IMG/VR virus record: IMGVR_UViG_3300027985_000907
Span: 1-41,987 of that record
Source of the DNA: a virus
DNA length: 41,987 bases
Direction: 5' to 3' (one strand)
Part shown: one piece after another, positions 24,211-32,608 of the stretch
Layout: each line of letters starts with the position of its first letter
How positions within the stretch are numbered: the first letter of the stretch is position 1
The notes under the pieces: model-generated
What the model saw: only the letters and a program-made list of their open reading frames with translations
Database searches by the model: none
What the model was told of the DNA's origin: nothing
Translations under genes and position numbers: made by a program

Positions 24211-25428
24211 ATGAACAAAAAACTGAGAGAACTCAGGGCTCAAAAGGCCCAGCTGGCCATTGATGCGCAAACTGCTATTGATGCGGGCGATATGAAAAAG
24301 GCCAAAGAACTACGCGATCAGATCAAGGAGATTAATGACTCCATTGAAACGATCGAGGCCCTGGAAGCGGAGAACAACCGGAACGCAAAACCGCTTGATG
24401 TTGATGATGTGAAGAACAACAAAGAAAAAGATGAGGCTATCGGCCAGGAGGTCGATAAAATCAGAGGGACAAATGAATACGCAAACGCATGGGCTGATGC
24501 AATTCGGAACGGGGCGACAAGGCGTGACATTTTCACAAAAGAAGAGTACGCGCCACTCAAGGCTGCGCTGACCGAAGGCGGAGGCGATCCGGCGGGATCT
24601 GATGGTGGGTTCTTAAACCCGATTGACTTTGACAACATGGTAATTGAGCTTCAGAGAGAACTCATCGACCTCGGCCCTATCGTGAATGTCGAAACTGTGA
24701 ACACAAACAGCGGCTGGAGGGTTGTTGAAAATGCGAAGGCAGCAACCGGATTTACTAAATTCGATCCCGACAGCTCGGAAGATGTACCGGCATCTGAGCA
24801 GCCGAAGTTCAACAAGGTGTCTTATGCGCTAGAGGATTACGGCGGCATTCTCCCGATCAGCAATGATTTGCTCGCGGACACTGCATACAATTTGATGCAG
24901 TATCTCGCCAAGTGGTATGCTCAAAAGTCCGTGCTGACTTGGAATGGGCTGATCATCACTGCTCTGAAATTGCTGACACCGACTGCTTTTAACAAAACAA
25001 AGGGCATCTCTTCACTGAAAACAGTGTTGAACAAATCGCTGGATCCGGCACACAGCAAAAGCGCAAAGATACTTACAAATCAGAGCGGTTTTGACTACCT
25101 TGATCAGCTCGATGATCTTAATGGCAGGCCGCTGCTTCAGCCTGACCCGACAAATGCGACGCAATATAGGGCGTTGTCGCGGGATGTTGTCATGATGTCT
25201 GATGGGCACTTAACAAACCTGACGGGTACTGTCCAATATCCTGTGTTTGTAGGCGACTTTAAGTCTATGTTCACACTGTTCAAGCGTGGCGCCACTGAGA
25301 TTGCCAGCACAAATATTGGCGGCACCGCGTTCACAAAGAACCAGACGCAAGTGCGTGCAATCGTAAGATTAGACCTTGAGACTGTCGATTCAGCTGCTAT
25401 CAAATACTTGACGATAGCCGAAGCGTAA
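24211..25428 (+). CDS. HK97-type major capsid protein
   Basis: This 405-aa protein has an N-terminal helical delta domain (about residues 1-95, MNKKLRELRAQKAQLAIDA onward) that acts as a scaffold and is removed by the protease. The shell domain includes GGFLNPIDFDNMVIELQREL, FNKVSYALEDYGGILPISNDLL, GRPLLQPDPTN and PVFVGDFKSMFTLFKRG. Length and order fit the family. AGGAGATGAAAGG precedes ATG 24211. Confidence 0.97.
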   Translation: MNKKLRELRAQKAQLAIDAQTAIDAGDMKKAKELRDQIKEINDSIETIEALEAENNRNAKPLDVDDVKNNKEKDEAIGQEVDKIRGTNEYANAWADAIRNGATRRDIFTKEEYAPLKAALTEGGGDPAGSDGGFLNPIDFDNMVIELQRELIDLGPIVNVETVNTNSGWRVVENAKAATGFTKFDPDSSEDVPASEQPKFNKVSYALEDYGGILPISNDLLADTAYNLMQYLAKWYAQKSVLTWNGLIITALKLLTPTAFNKTKGISSLKTVLNKSLDPAHSKSAKILTNQSGFDYLDQLDDLNGRPLLQPDPTNATQYRALSRDVVMMSDGHLTNLTGTVQYPVFVGDFKSMFTLFKRGATEIASTNIGGTAFTKNQTQVRAIVRLDLETVDSAAIKYLTIAEA

Positions 25429-25435
25429 AAACTGT

Positions 25436-25455
25436 GGGCGCGGTTCGCCGCGCCC
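25436..25455 (+). terminator. GC-rich hairpin after capsid gene
   Basis: GGGCGCGG-TTCG-CCGCGCCC is an 8-bp stem with a stable UUCG-type loop and no T tract. It probably stabilises the capsid mRNA end or partly reduces read-through, giving high capsid expression. Confidence 0.55.
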
Positions 25456-25477
25456 ATGATGCATGGAGGTGATGAAT

Positions 25478-25771
25478 GTGGCCCTGCCAGATGGGGTGCT
25501 TGATGCAGTTAAAAACTACTTAGATATCACATGGCCAACATCACAAGAAGAGGATGCTAAACTGACGGGTATAATCGAGCGTGGCATGAGTTTCCTAGAT
25601 ACAGTTGTTGATAAATCATTAGACTACAGCTTAGAAGAAACTCCACGAGAACTGCTATTTGAATATGTGCGTTACACAAGGTTGAATGCGCTTCATGAGT
25701 TCATCACTGATCATTTAGCGAGGATCACACACCTTCAAATAACCTCGCTGGGTGAAGAGGAGGTAATTTAG
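25478..25771 (+). CDS. Head-tail connector (Gp6-like)
   Basis: This protein of about 97 aa begins VALPDGVLDAVKNYLDITWPTSQEEDAKLTGII and continues with ELLFEYVRYTRLNALHEFI, the helical pattern of HK97 gp6-type connectors that dock under the portal. GGAGGTGA best serves the GTG at 25478; ATG 25463 and 25472 are in frame but too close to that site. Confidence 0.8.
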   Translation: MALPDGVLDAVKNYLDITWPTSQEEDAKLTGIIERGMSFLDTVVDKSLDYSLEETPRELLFEYVRYTRLNALHEFITDHLARITHLQITSLGEEEVI

Positions 25772-26131
25772 GTGAAAGATGCACAGACGTTCAATGACGG
25801 CACAGTGAAGATCCACGGTATCACAAACAGTGCGGCACCCGGTGATGCCTCAAAAGACGCGCTTGCACAGTCGCCTAAATTCTCGCTGCGTTTCGAAGAG
25901 CGCACCGTCGGAGTGAACCGCTACTATGCCGCCATGCAGAACAAAATCAAGGTGGATATGCTCATTCGGTGCCCGCGGCAGCGCAGCGTATCAACCGACG
26001 ATGTGGCGATTATCAACAACATAGATCAGTACCGCATCAGGCAGGTTCAATACCCGCCAGATGTGGAACCTCCGTGCATGGACTTATCGCTGGAAAAGGT
26101 GGTGCATCCGTATGGATTTACAGGGGTTTAA
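25772..26131 (+). CDS. Head-closure (head-tail adaptor) protein
   Basis: This 119-aa protein starts at GTG 25772, right after the connector stop, with GAGGAGG upstream. The sequence SLRFEERTVGVNRYYAAMQNKIKVDMLIRCPRQ, then YRIRQVQYPPDVEPPCMDLSLEKV, fits SPP1 gp16-type head-closure proteins with a small beta-barrel. It plugs the connector and joins the tail. Confidence 0.8.
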   Translation: MKDAQTFNDGTVKIHGITNSAAPGDASKDALAQSPKFSLRFEERTVGVNRYYAAMQNKIKVDMLIRCPRQRSVSTDDVAIINNIDQYRIRQVQYPPDVEPPCMDLSLEKVVHPYGFTGV

Positions 26132-26135
26132 AACG

Positions 26136-26423
26136 ATGATTCTCACTGTGGATCCGGCTGCTACACACGGGAAACCGAGCGGAGCAGAAAACTACACGGT
26201 ATGGCAGGAGTATGGCGATAACTCGCTTTTTGCGGATGGAAAAAGAGCGGCTTCGGCTCAAAAGGTACAGGTCGACAGATATACGACAGTCGAATATGAC
26301 CCTGTGGCTCAAAGCTTGACTGACCTGTTCGAGGAAAACGATATACCGTACGACTACATACCCGAGACTTGGGATCCGGAGGCCGAGCAGTGGCGGCACA
26401 TATGGACCTGTGAGGTGATCTGA
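26136..26423 (+). CDS. Hypothetical neck/tail completion protein
   Basis: A 95-aa protein with ACAGGGG upstream of ATG 26136. It begins MILTVDPAATHGKPSGAENY and has no recognised motif. Its place between head-closure and gp10-like genes suggests a neck component. The stop overlaps the next start. Confidence 0.6.
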   Translation: MILTVDPAATHGKPSGAENYTVWQEYGDNSLFADGKRAASAQKVQVDRYTTVEYDPVAQSLTDLFEENDIPYDYIPETWDPEAEQWRHIWTCEVI

Positions 26424-26842
26424 TGGCGCGGTTCGATACACACGGTTTTGATGGGCTTATCAATGACATCAACAACATGGATTTGACTGATGATGAAACT
26501 GATGAGATTCTTATTGCTGGGGCAGAGCAGGTAAAAAAGGCGTGGCAATTTGCCGCGGCGATACACGGCTTAAAAGACACTGGCGACATGATCGATTCAA
26601 TTGAATATGCCAAGCAACCAAAACAAGCTGCCGGGGTTAAATACGTTGATATTTATCCTCAAGGCATAGATCGCAAGGGTGTCCGTAATGCCCAAAAAGC
26701 TTTTATCCTACACCTTGGATCATCGAATATAAGCGCTACACATTGGATAGACGATGCGGACGCATTATGTGAAGGTGAGTTTTCTGTGCATGGTGCAATG
26801 CATGACAAATTTAACGAAATATTAAATAGAAAGAGAAGGTGA
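26423..26842 (+). CDS. HK97 gp10-like tail-head joining protein
   Basis: This 139-aa protein has the pattern of HK97 gp10 family members: DDETDEILIAGAEQVKKAW, GLKDTGDMIDSIEY, then IYPQGIDRKGVRNAQKAFILHLGSS, THWIDDADA. The gp10 family acts at the tail end during joining. It overlaps the previous gene by one base. Confidence 0.88.
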   Translation: MARFDTHGFDGLINDINNMDLTDDETDEILIAGAEQVKKAWQFAAAIHGLKDTGDMIDSIEYAKQPKQAAGVKYVDIYPQGIDRKGVRNAQKAFILHLGSSNISATHWIDDADALCEGEFSVHGAMHDKFNEILNRKRR

Positions 26843-26847
26843 AGTTA

Positions 26848-27636
26848 ATGCCTGAGATTGATCTCCGAAAAATCAAATATGCTAAGTATGACGACTCGAC
26901 AGGCTCGATCGTATACTCTGGCGGCCGCCAGATGGGCGAAGCGATATCTGTGGATATGCAGATTAATGTTGAGTCTGCGCCTTTTTATTCTGAAGGCGGC
27001 ATGAGTGAAAACATAGTCGGATTTACCGATGGAACGCTCGGTGTTGGCGTAAAAGAACTTGACTATCAGGCGCAGTCAGATTTATACGGCCACGCGAAAA
27101 AAACGATATCTATTAATGGCGCGTCTGCTGATGAGCTTATTTCAAACAAAGATGATAATGCTAGCTACTTAGGCGTAAGCTTTATAGCTCCGGCCATCCG
27201 AAACGGTGTGAAAAAATATCGCGCATTGAATTTGCGTAAGCTTATTTTCTCACCACCGGGCATGTCGTTTAAAACAAAAGAGAAAACAATCACCTACGCC
27301 ACGCCAACGACAACTGGTGTTATAATGCCCGATCTCAATGGTGATTGGAAACGTGAGGTCACTGTTGACACAATGGCCATAGCGGAGGCATATATCGACG
27401 GTAAGCTTGCTATCGGCGCCAGCGGCGATGTTGTCAATAAAACAATACTCGCTGCGCTTATCGATTCGTATAGTGATCTCGTTGAAGTAAGCTATACGTC
27501 GGCAAGTTGGGCAGTGTTCTCTGCGGCATATACGGCGGCGGGCACTGTTAATGACAATAGCTCGGCGACTCAGGTTGAGGTCAACGTAGCCGTAGCGAAT
27601 CTTTTGGACGCCTACGAGGCGTTAGTAACGGCATAA
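26848..27636 (+). CDS. Major tail protein with C-terminal FIVAR-like domain
   Basis: This 262-aa tube protein has the phi13-type N-terminal part (MPEIDLRKIKYAKYDDSTG, GRQMGEAISVDMQINVESAPFYSE, GVKELDYQAQSDLYGH). The last 60 residues (IDSYSDLVEVSYTSASWAVF onward) match the FIVAR pattern (Y-T-x-x-S-W near the start, a LxxAxxAL helix at the end), a surface-exposed binding module. It would be displayed around the tail tube. AGAAGGTGAAGTTA precedes ATG 26848. Confidence 0.88.
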   Translation: MPEIDLRKIKYAKYDDSTGSIVYSGGRQMGEAISVDMQINVESAPFYSEGGMSENIVGFTDGTLGVGVKELDYQAQSDLYGHAKKTISINGASADELISNKDDNASYLGVSFIAPAIRNGVKKYRALNLRKLIFSPPGMSFKTKEKTITYATPTTTGVIMPDLNGDWKREVTVDTMAIAEAYIDGKLAIGASGDVVNKTILAALIDSYSDLVEVSYTSASWAVFSAAYTAAGTVNDNSSATQVEVNVAVANLLDAYEALVTA

Positions 27637-27649
27637 AGAATCATGGACT

Positions 27650-27687
27650 GAAGCGCGTCTTCTCGGGCGCGCTTCTTTGCATTTTTG
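27650..27687 (+). terminator. Terminator after major tail protein
   Basis: GAAGCGCG / CGCGCTTC with a 10-base loop, followed by TTTGCATTTTT. Confidence 0.7.
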
Positions 27688-27689
27688 AA

Positions 27690-27709
27690 ATTCCCAAGCG
27701 CTTGGGAAT
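27690..27709. repeat. 20-bp perfect palindrome
   Basis: ATTCCCAAGCGCTTGGGAAT reads the same on both strands and ends four bases before the GGAGGATAAT ribosome site of the tail chaperone gene. It could be a protein-binding site or a small RNA hairpin. Confidence 0.7.
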
Positions 27710-27721
27710 ATGGAGGATAAT

Positions 27722-28090
27722 ATGAGCAGCATAAAAGATAAACCCGTCGAGATTATTCTGAACGGGATCGAGTACAAACTCGTTTTTAACCTCAATGTGC
27801 TTGAGGTGGTCACAGAAAAATACGAATCTATAAAAGCTTTTTTAAAAGCGCTAAGAGGAAATGAAAAAGGGTCGGTTCTGGCTATTAAAACAGGCCTCAA
27901 GGCGCTTCTCGATGAAGCGATCGATATTCACAATGAATCGGCCCATGAAAATGAAAAATTGCCGCATTTAACAGCAACTCAAATCGGCAGAATGTTGGCG
28001 CCATATGACAGGCCGATTATTGTGGCTTTTATAATGGAAGCTCTCAACAGAGCGCTTCCCTCGCCTGAAAAAGGTGAATCAAAAAACTAG
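27722..28090 (+). CDS. Tail assembly chaperone, short form (gpG-like)
   Basis: This 122-aa protein has GGAGGATAAT upstream of ATG 27722. It begins MSSIKDKPVEIILNGIEYKLVF and has a helical C-terminal half, YDRPIIVAFIMEALNRAL. It sits between the tail tube and tape measure genes, the universal position of the chaperone that coats the tape measure during tail assembly. Its last codons (TCA AAA AAC TAG) contain a slippery site. Confidence 0.88.
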   Translation: MSSIKDKPVEIILNGIEYKLVFNLNVLEVVTEKYESIKAFLKALRGNEKGSVLAIKTGLKALLDEAIDIHNESAHENEKLPHLTATQIGRMLAPYDRPIIVAFIMEALNRALPSPEKGESKN

Positions 28091-28290
28091 GAAGCCACGC
28101 GGATGAGGACTGGAACTTCGCGTGGTTTTTGTGTGTCGGCGTATCTTTGCTCAAGTATCACGAAAAAGATGTTTGGCGAATGACGCCTAGAAAGCTTTTT
28201 ATGCTCCACAAAGAATACTGCCGAATCATGGGCATAAAGCATGAAAACAAAAACCAGTCAATCGACGATATCATACCGGAGGGGCTATAA
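27722..28290 (+). CDS. Tail assembly chaperone, frameshifted long form (gpGT-like)
   Basis: A -1 slip at AAAAAAC (28081-28087) joins the short form to a second frame that reads LGSHADEDWNFAWFLC, then VGVSLLKYHEKDVWRMTPRKLFMLHKEYCRIMG, ending at TAA 28288-28290. The second part has no good start of its own and matches gp14-like chaperone partners (WRMTPRELF motif). The fused product would be about 189 aa. Long and short forms are needed in a fixed ratio in related phages. Confidence 0.88.
28081..28125 (+). promoter_or_regulatory. Programmed -1 ribosomal frameshift site
   Basis: The heptamer A AAA AAC is in the correct frame (TCA AAA AAC) immediately before the TAG stop. Seven bases later, CCACGCG (28095-28101) pairs with CGCGTGG (28119-28125), giving a 7-bp stem with a 17-base loop, a fitting stimulator. 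Confidence 0.9.
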
Positions 28291-28291
28291 G

Positions 28292-30568
28292 ATGGCAAAC
28301 AATATCAGAACAATAGGTGCCAGAGTTGTTATTGATGGCGAAAAAGAATCAAAAGCCACTATAGCCTCTATCAATACCGGTTTAAAAACTTTAAAAAGTC
28401 AGATGGCCGCTGTGTCGGCTGAATATAAAGGCAATGAGGACGGTGTTGATGCTCTCAACGCCAAAAACGAGCTTCTGAAGAAGCAGTATGAACAGACGAT
28501 CAAAAAGCTTGAAGAGCTCGAAAAAGCGCATGCGAATGCAGCTAAGCAGGTTGGTGAAGAGGACAACCGTACACAAAAGTGGGCACAGTCTGTAAACTAT
28601 ACCCAAAAGCAGCTTGCCGAGCTGGAACGGCAAATGCAAGAGGTTGAGCGCGAGCTTGATCCGTTGAACCGCTCGATTAAAGAATACGAAGATGCATCCA
28701 AAGATGCAACGACGCGGATCGGCTATATGAACAGCGAGCTGAAAGCGCTCGATGCTCAGTATGCCAATAACCGCGAATCTGCCGATTATCTCACAAAACG
28801 GCAAGAGATTCTTGATCGCCAGTACCAGGAGAGCATAAATAGGGTTGACTCGCTTCGCGCAGCTCTCAAACGGGTCGAGCAGCAAAGCGGCAGAAACAGC
28901 GATGAATATCGTCGCATGGAAGGTTCACTGAATGAAGCGCGGGCTGAGATGTATTCGGCTGAGAATGCCACAAAAGATATGGACCGTCAGTCGAAGGGGC
29001 TTGGTGACACAATAAATGATCTTGCTTCGAAGTTTGGCTTTCAGCTTCCGGATGGCATAGCCGAAACCCTGAATCATCTCGGTAAGCTCAAAGATAAAAG
29101 CACAGATACGGGCGGATCCGTTAAAACCAGCGCCGATGGGATGGGAGATGCTTTCAGCGGTATGGGCGGGCCGATAACTGCGGTAGTAACTGCAATAGCG
29201 GGCATTGCCATAAAAGCAGCAGAAGTAGCATCGGACGTAGAGTTTTCAGCCGCAAGAATGAAGGTTGCGCTTGGTCTGACTGATGAAGAGGCCAAAAAAG
29301 CTGAAAAATCATTAAGCAAATTATATACGAGCGGTCTTGCAGATTCGCGAGATGAAGCCGAGCAGGCGCTGACTGCGGTCATGCGGTTGATGGGGGCATC
29401 GGGAGAAGAAGCAGAAAACTTCAGCCTGAAGCTGCTGACAATACAGAAGGTGTTTGGTGAGGACTTTGCAGAGACAGCACGTACCGCCTCAACGCTTATG
29501 AACACATTTGGAATCACGGGCGGCCAGGCGCTAGACATTATTACAACGGGACTTCAGACGTCAGCCAATAAGAATGGCGACTTACTGGATGTCCTGAATG
29601 AGTATTCTCCATCATTTGAGCGGCTTGGGGATGACGCGCAAACATTTTTGTCACGAGTTACAGCCGCAACGGATGCTGGGGCATTCAGCGCAGACAAGGC
29701 CGCTGATGCATACAAGGAGTTCTATAACAAGGCTGCTGGGTATGATACGACTTTTATGGAAGCGCTCGATGCTCTTGGTTTGCAGTCTGATACGGTTATC
29801 AGATCGTTACTCAGTGGTGGAGATACGGCCAGCGTTGCAATGGACAAGGTCATAACAAAGCTTGAAAACGTGGGCACACCAGCGGAGCAGGCGCGGCTTG
29901 CAGCTGCCCTATTTGGATCACAGTGGGAGGACGTTGGCACACAGTCAATTTTGGCGATGAATAAAATTGAGGGCAAGATTTTTGAAACGAAAGATTCTGC
30001 CCGTCAAGCTGTTAGCGAAATTCTCGACACAACCTCTGTGGAATCATCAAGCTTTTGGAAAATATTCGAGACGCTTGCTTTTACTCCGGATATCATAGGA
30101 ACATTTTATTCCTTTGGTAATAGCGCCGGAGAAAATTCGGTCGATGGATACGTTCAAGGCATAGAAAACAAGATTGATGAAGGCGAAGAGGCCATGCGCA
30201 AAGCGGCGGGCAAGTTTTCAGCCGCATTCGATGAAGAGCTTGATATCAATTCTCCTTCCGGTGTGTTTGAGGATAGCGGTGAATATAGTGCTGATGGGTA
30301 TATCAAAGGCTGGCAAAACAGGCTTGAGCAGATAAAACGACAGATCGCAACCGCGACGTCTTACATAGCCAGCGCGGCAGTCCCAACATCACAGGGACCG
30401 GCATATAAAGCATCTACTGTACATACGCCACCAGCTCAGCCCCAATATATTTTTCAAAAGGGCGCCTTTGTTATCGATGCTCAAAATGTCAGAGAGTTCA
30501 ATGACATAATTAATATTGTTCAATCAGCGCCACAAATACAACGTGCTGGCGGCGGCCGTAAATACTAA
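28292..30568 (+). CDS. Tape measure protein
   Basis: This 758-aa protein begins MANNIRTIGARVVIDGEKE and has long coiled-coil stretches (residues about 20-240), hydrophobic segments (AVVTAIAGIAIKAAEVA) near 300 and tape-measure-type repeats (DAGAFSADKAADAYKEF, KLENVGTPAEQARLAAALFG). It sets tail length and is injected with DNA. GGAGGGG precedes ATG 28292, one base after the chaperone stop. Length suggests a tail of roughly 110 nm by the usual 1.5 angstrom per residue rule. Confidence 0.96.
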   Translation: MANNIRTIGARVVIDGEKESKATIASINTGLKTLKSQMAAVSAEYKGNEDGVDALNAKNELLKKQYEQTIKKLEELEKAHANAAKQVGEEDNRTQKWAQSVNYTQKQLAELERQMQEVERELDPLNRSIKEYEDASKDATTRIGYMNSELKALDAQYANNRESADYLTKRQEILDRQYQESINRVDSLRAALKRVEQQSGRNSDEYRRMEGSLNEARAEMYSAENATKDMDRQSKGLGDTINDLASKFGFQLPDGIAETLNHLGKLKDKSTDTGGSVKTSADGMGDAFSGMGGPITAVVTAIAGIAIKAAEVASDVEFSAARMKVALGLTDEEAKKAEKSLSKLYTSGLADSRDEAEQALTAVMRLMGASGEEAENFSLKLLTIQKVFGEDFAETARTASTLMNTFGITGGQALDIITTGLQTSANKNGDLLDVLNEYSPSFERLGDDAQTFLSRVTAATDAGAFSADKAADAYKEFYNKAAGYDTTFMEALDALGLQSDTVIRSLLSGGDTASVAMDKVITKLENVGTPAEQARLAAALFGSQWEDVGTQSILAMNKIEGKIFETKDSARQAVSEILDTTSVESSSFWKIFETLAFTPDIIGTFYSFGNSAGENSVDGYVQGIENKIDEGEEAMRKAAGKFSAAFDEELDINSPSGVFEDSGEYSADGYIKGWQNRLEQIKRQIATATSYIASAAVPTSQGPAYKASTVHTPPAQPQYIFQKGAFVIDAQNVREFNDIINIVQSAPQIQRAGGGRKY

Positions 30569-30583
30569 AACTCGGAGGTGCCC

Positions 30584-32608
30584 ATGTCTTACTTATTTAC
30601 GATAGACTGTAATGACTCTTGGGTTGAAGATATAAATACTCACGTTCAAACTAGAGACACGTCACTTGTCCTAAACGGAAACAATTTCGCAAAAATAACT
30701 ATCCCGAGATTCAAAAAAGAGATTGTATATGATACTTGGTATTATGCGGAGTTTTATCCAACCCAAAAACCTAGCAATGACCTTGCTAAACTTAGGGCAT
30801 TCTCTGATGCGTCGCCTGAAGTTGAAAAATATGCTTCGAATATCATACTCAATACATTTAATCAATATGCGCTGTATATACCTACAAATCTTTCAAAACA
30901 ACAGAAAGATGCGGGCTATAATAATCTTCTAACAAACGGGATAACGATCCACTCCTTGCTTGAGGGATTTATAATTGATTCAACACGAGCCGCAAACAAG
31001 CCGCGCATAAAATTCTATGTTAATGATATTGTGCCCGTGATATCAAACATATCTCCTCAAGCTGGCGCAATTGACCATGCAATTGAGAATGTGTTTTCAT
31101 GGTCGTTTGCTTTGCCGGAGATGACCGGGTTCGTCTATCAGCTGCCCGTTGAGGCGGGTGCAGAGATCGAATGGAAGCTTGCAAGTGGTGGGACGGTACA
31201 CACGCTGACATCATCACAGCAGGGCCGCATTACTATCCCAGCAAACACATTCATTGACGGCACTACCATTCAGTGGCGCCTGCGAGTCAAAACGGACGAT
31301 AACATCTGGAGTGCCTGGTCTGATGTAGCTGCTGGCAGCTGGTTTACACTCACAATCGGTGACGCCGCGCTGGAAGCATCAAACCTAAGCCCGTCCGGAC
31401 AGTACATCGATGCATCAAAGCCGTATACGTTCAGCTGGGATTATTCTTCTGGCCTTGGACGGCCGCAAGCGGCATATGAAGCTCAAATCAATTATGATAA
31501 TAATCCGGGCTGGGTGCCGTTTTTCAGCGGGACAGGAACAGCGCAAAGCTATATCGCGCCAGCAAATGCACTGACGGGCGGCGGTATGCGGTGGAAAATC
31601 AGGGTTACAAATGACCGCGGGACCGTCAGCAATTGGTCGGAAGAAGCTCAAAACAGAGTTGTCGCAAGGCCTGATACGCCGGATATAACCGGCCCTGACA
31701 CGCCTGCGATCAACGCGATCATCAGTGATATTTCCAGACCAACGATCACATGGCAAGCCGCCGGGCAGCTCGCGTTCCAGCTCCTTGTTTTATCTGAAGA
31801 TGGATCAACGCTGCTGTATGATAGCGGCATTGTCAACACAAAGGTGACGTCATATAAAATACCGATATTCCTTGATAACGGGCGCTATGTCGTAAAAGTG
31901 CGCGTTATGAATGAGTTCGCGATGTATTCGGAGTATGGCGTGGTTAATGCTTTTATTGAAGCGGATAAGCCGTCGCCTGCAAAACTGGTGGCATCGAGCA
32001 TGCCAAACGGCGTGAGACTATCAGTTTCCGAAATTGATAATAGCACCACATCGCTGATTATTTACAGATATTCAGACAAAGGCTATATTCCCGTGGTAAA
32101 ACTGGACCCGGGCGTACATAGTTGGGTGGATTATGCCGGTGTTGGCCTGACAACCTACTTTGTTCGCACGGTAGCCGGAGATCTCTTTGCTGATAGCGAA
32201 AAAGTGACGGCAATTCCACAGATACGGTCAAGCATCATTGCGACCGTATCTGCATTATCTGACGTTTTGCCGCTCAAATACCTGCAAGGCGACTTTAAAA
32301 CCTACTCGGGGAATGAAACATATGGAGTGGTTCTGCAGCAGTTTGACGGACGTGAGCTGCCTGTTGCTGACTTTTCACAAGGTATGAGCCGGCCGTTTAC
32401 CTTCTCCGCCACTCTTACAGAGGATGGCCAGCTCAAAAAGCTCCAAAGCTTAGCGCGTCAAAAGCGCACGGTACTCTACCGTGATAATTCAGGCAGAAAG
32501 ATATTTGGCGTGATAAATGTGTTGCCATATAAGGAATATAGAGGCCGCACAGACGTCACGATCACTATTGAAGAGACACATTACAGTGAGGTGATTAGCA
32601 TTGCTTAG
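30584..32608 (+). CDS. Tail-tip protein with fibronectin-like domains
   Basis: This 674-aa protein follows the tape measure and is in the position of a distal tail protein. The N-terminus is MSYLFTIDCNDSWVEDINTHV; several beta-sandwich units with WSAWSDV and NWSEE-type signatures (about residues 150-480) resemble fibronectin type III repeats. The C-terminal part, FGVINVLPYKEYRGRTDVTITIEE, resembles the core of distal tail proteins. It may form the baseplate ring and bind carbohydrate. ATG 30584 has CGGAGGTG upstream. Confidence 0.8.
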   Translation: MSYLFTIDCNDSWVEDINTHVQTRDTSLVLNGNNFAKITIPRFKKEIVYDTWYYAEFYPTQKPSNDLAKLRAFSDASPEVEKYASNIILNTFNQYALYIPTNLSKQQKDAGYNNLLTNGITIHSLLEGFIIDSTRAANKPRIKFYVNDIVPVISNISPQAGAIDHAIENVFSWSFALPEMTGFVYQLPVEAGAEIEWKLASGGTVHTLTSSQQGRITIPANTFIDGTTIQWRLRVKTDDNIWSAWSDVAAGSWFTLTIGDAALEASNLSPSGQYIDASKPYTFSWDYSSGLGRPQAAYEAQINYDNNPGWVPFFSGTGTAQSYIAPANALTGGGMRWKIRVTNDRGTVSNWSEEAQNRVVARPDTPDITGPDTPAINAIISDISRPTITWQAAGQLAFQLLVLSEDGSTLLYDSGIVNTKVTSYKIPIFLDNGRYVVKVRVMNEFAMYSEYGVVNAFIEADKPSPAKLVASSMPNGVRLSVSEIDNSTTSLIIYRYSDKGYIPVVKLDPGVHSWVDYAGVGLTTYFVRTVAGDLFADSEKVTAIPQIRSSIIATVSALSDVLPLKYLQGDFKTYSGNETYGVVLQQFDGRELPVADFSQGMSRPFTFSATLTEDGQLKKLQSLARQKRTVLYRDNSGRKIFGVINVLPYKEYRGRTDVTITIEETHYSEVISIA

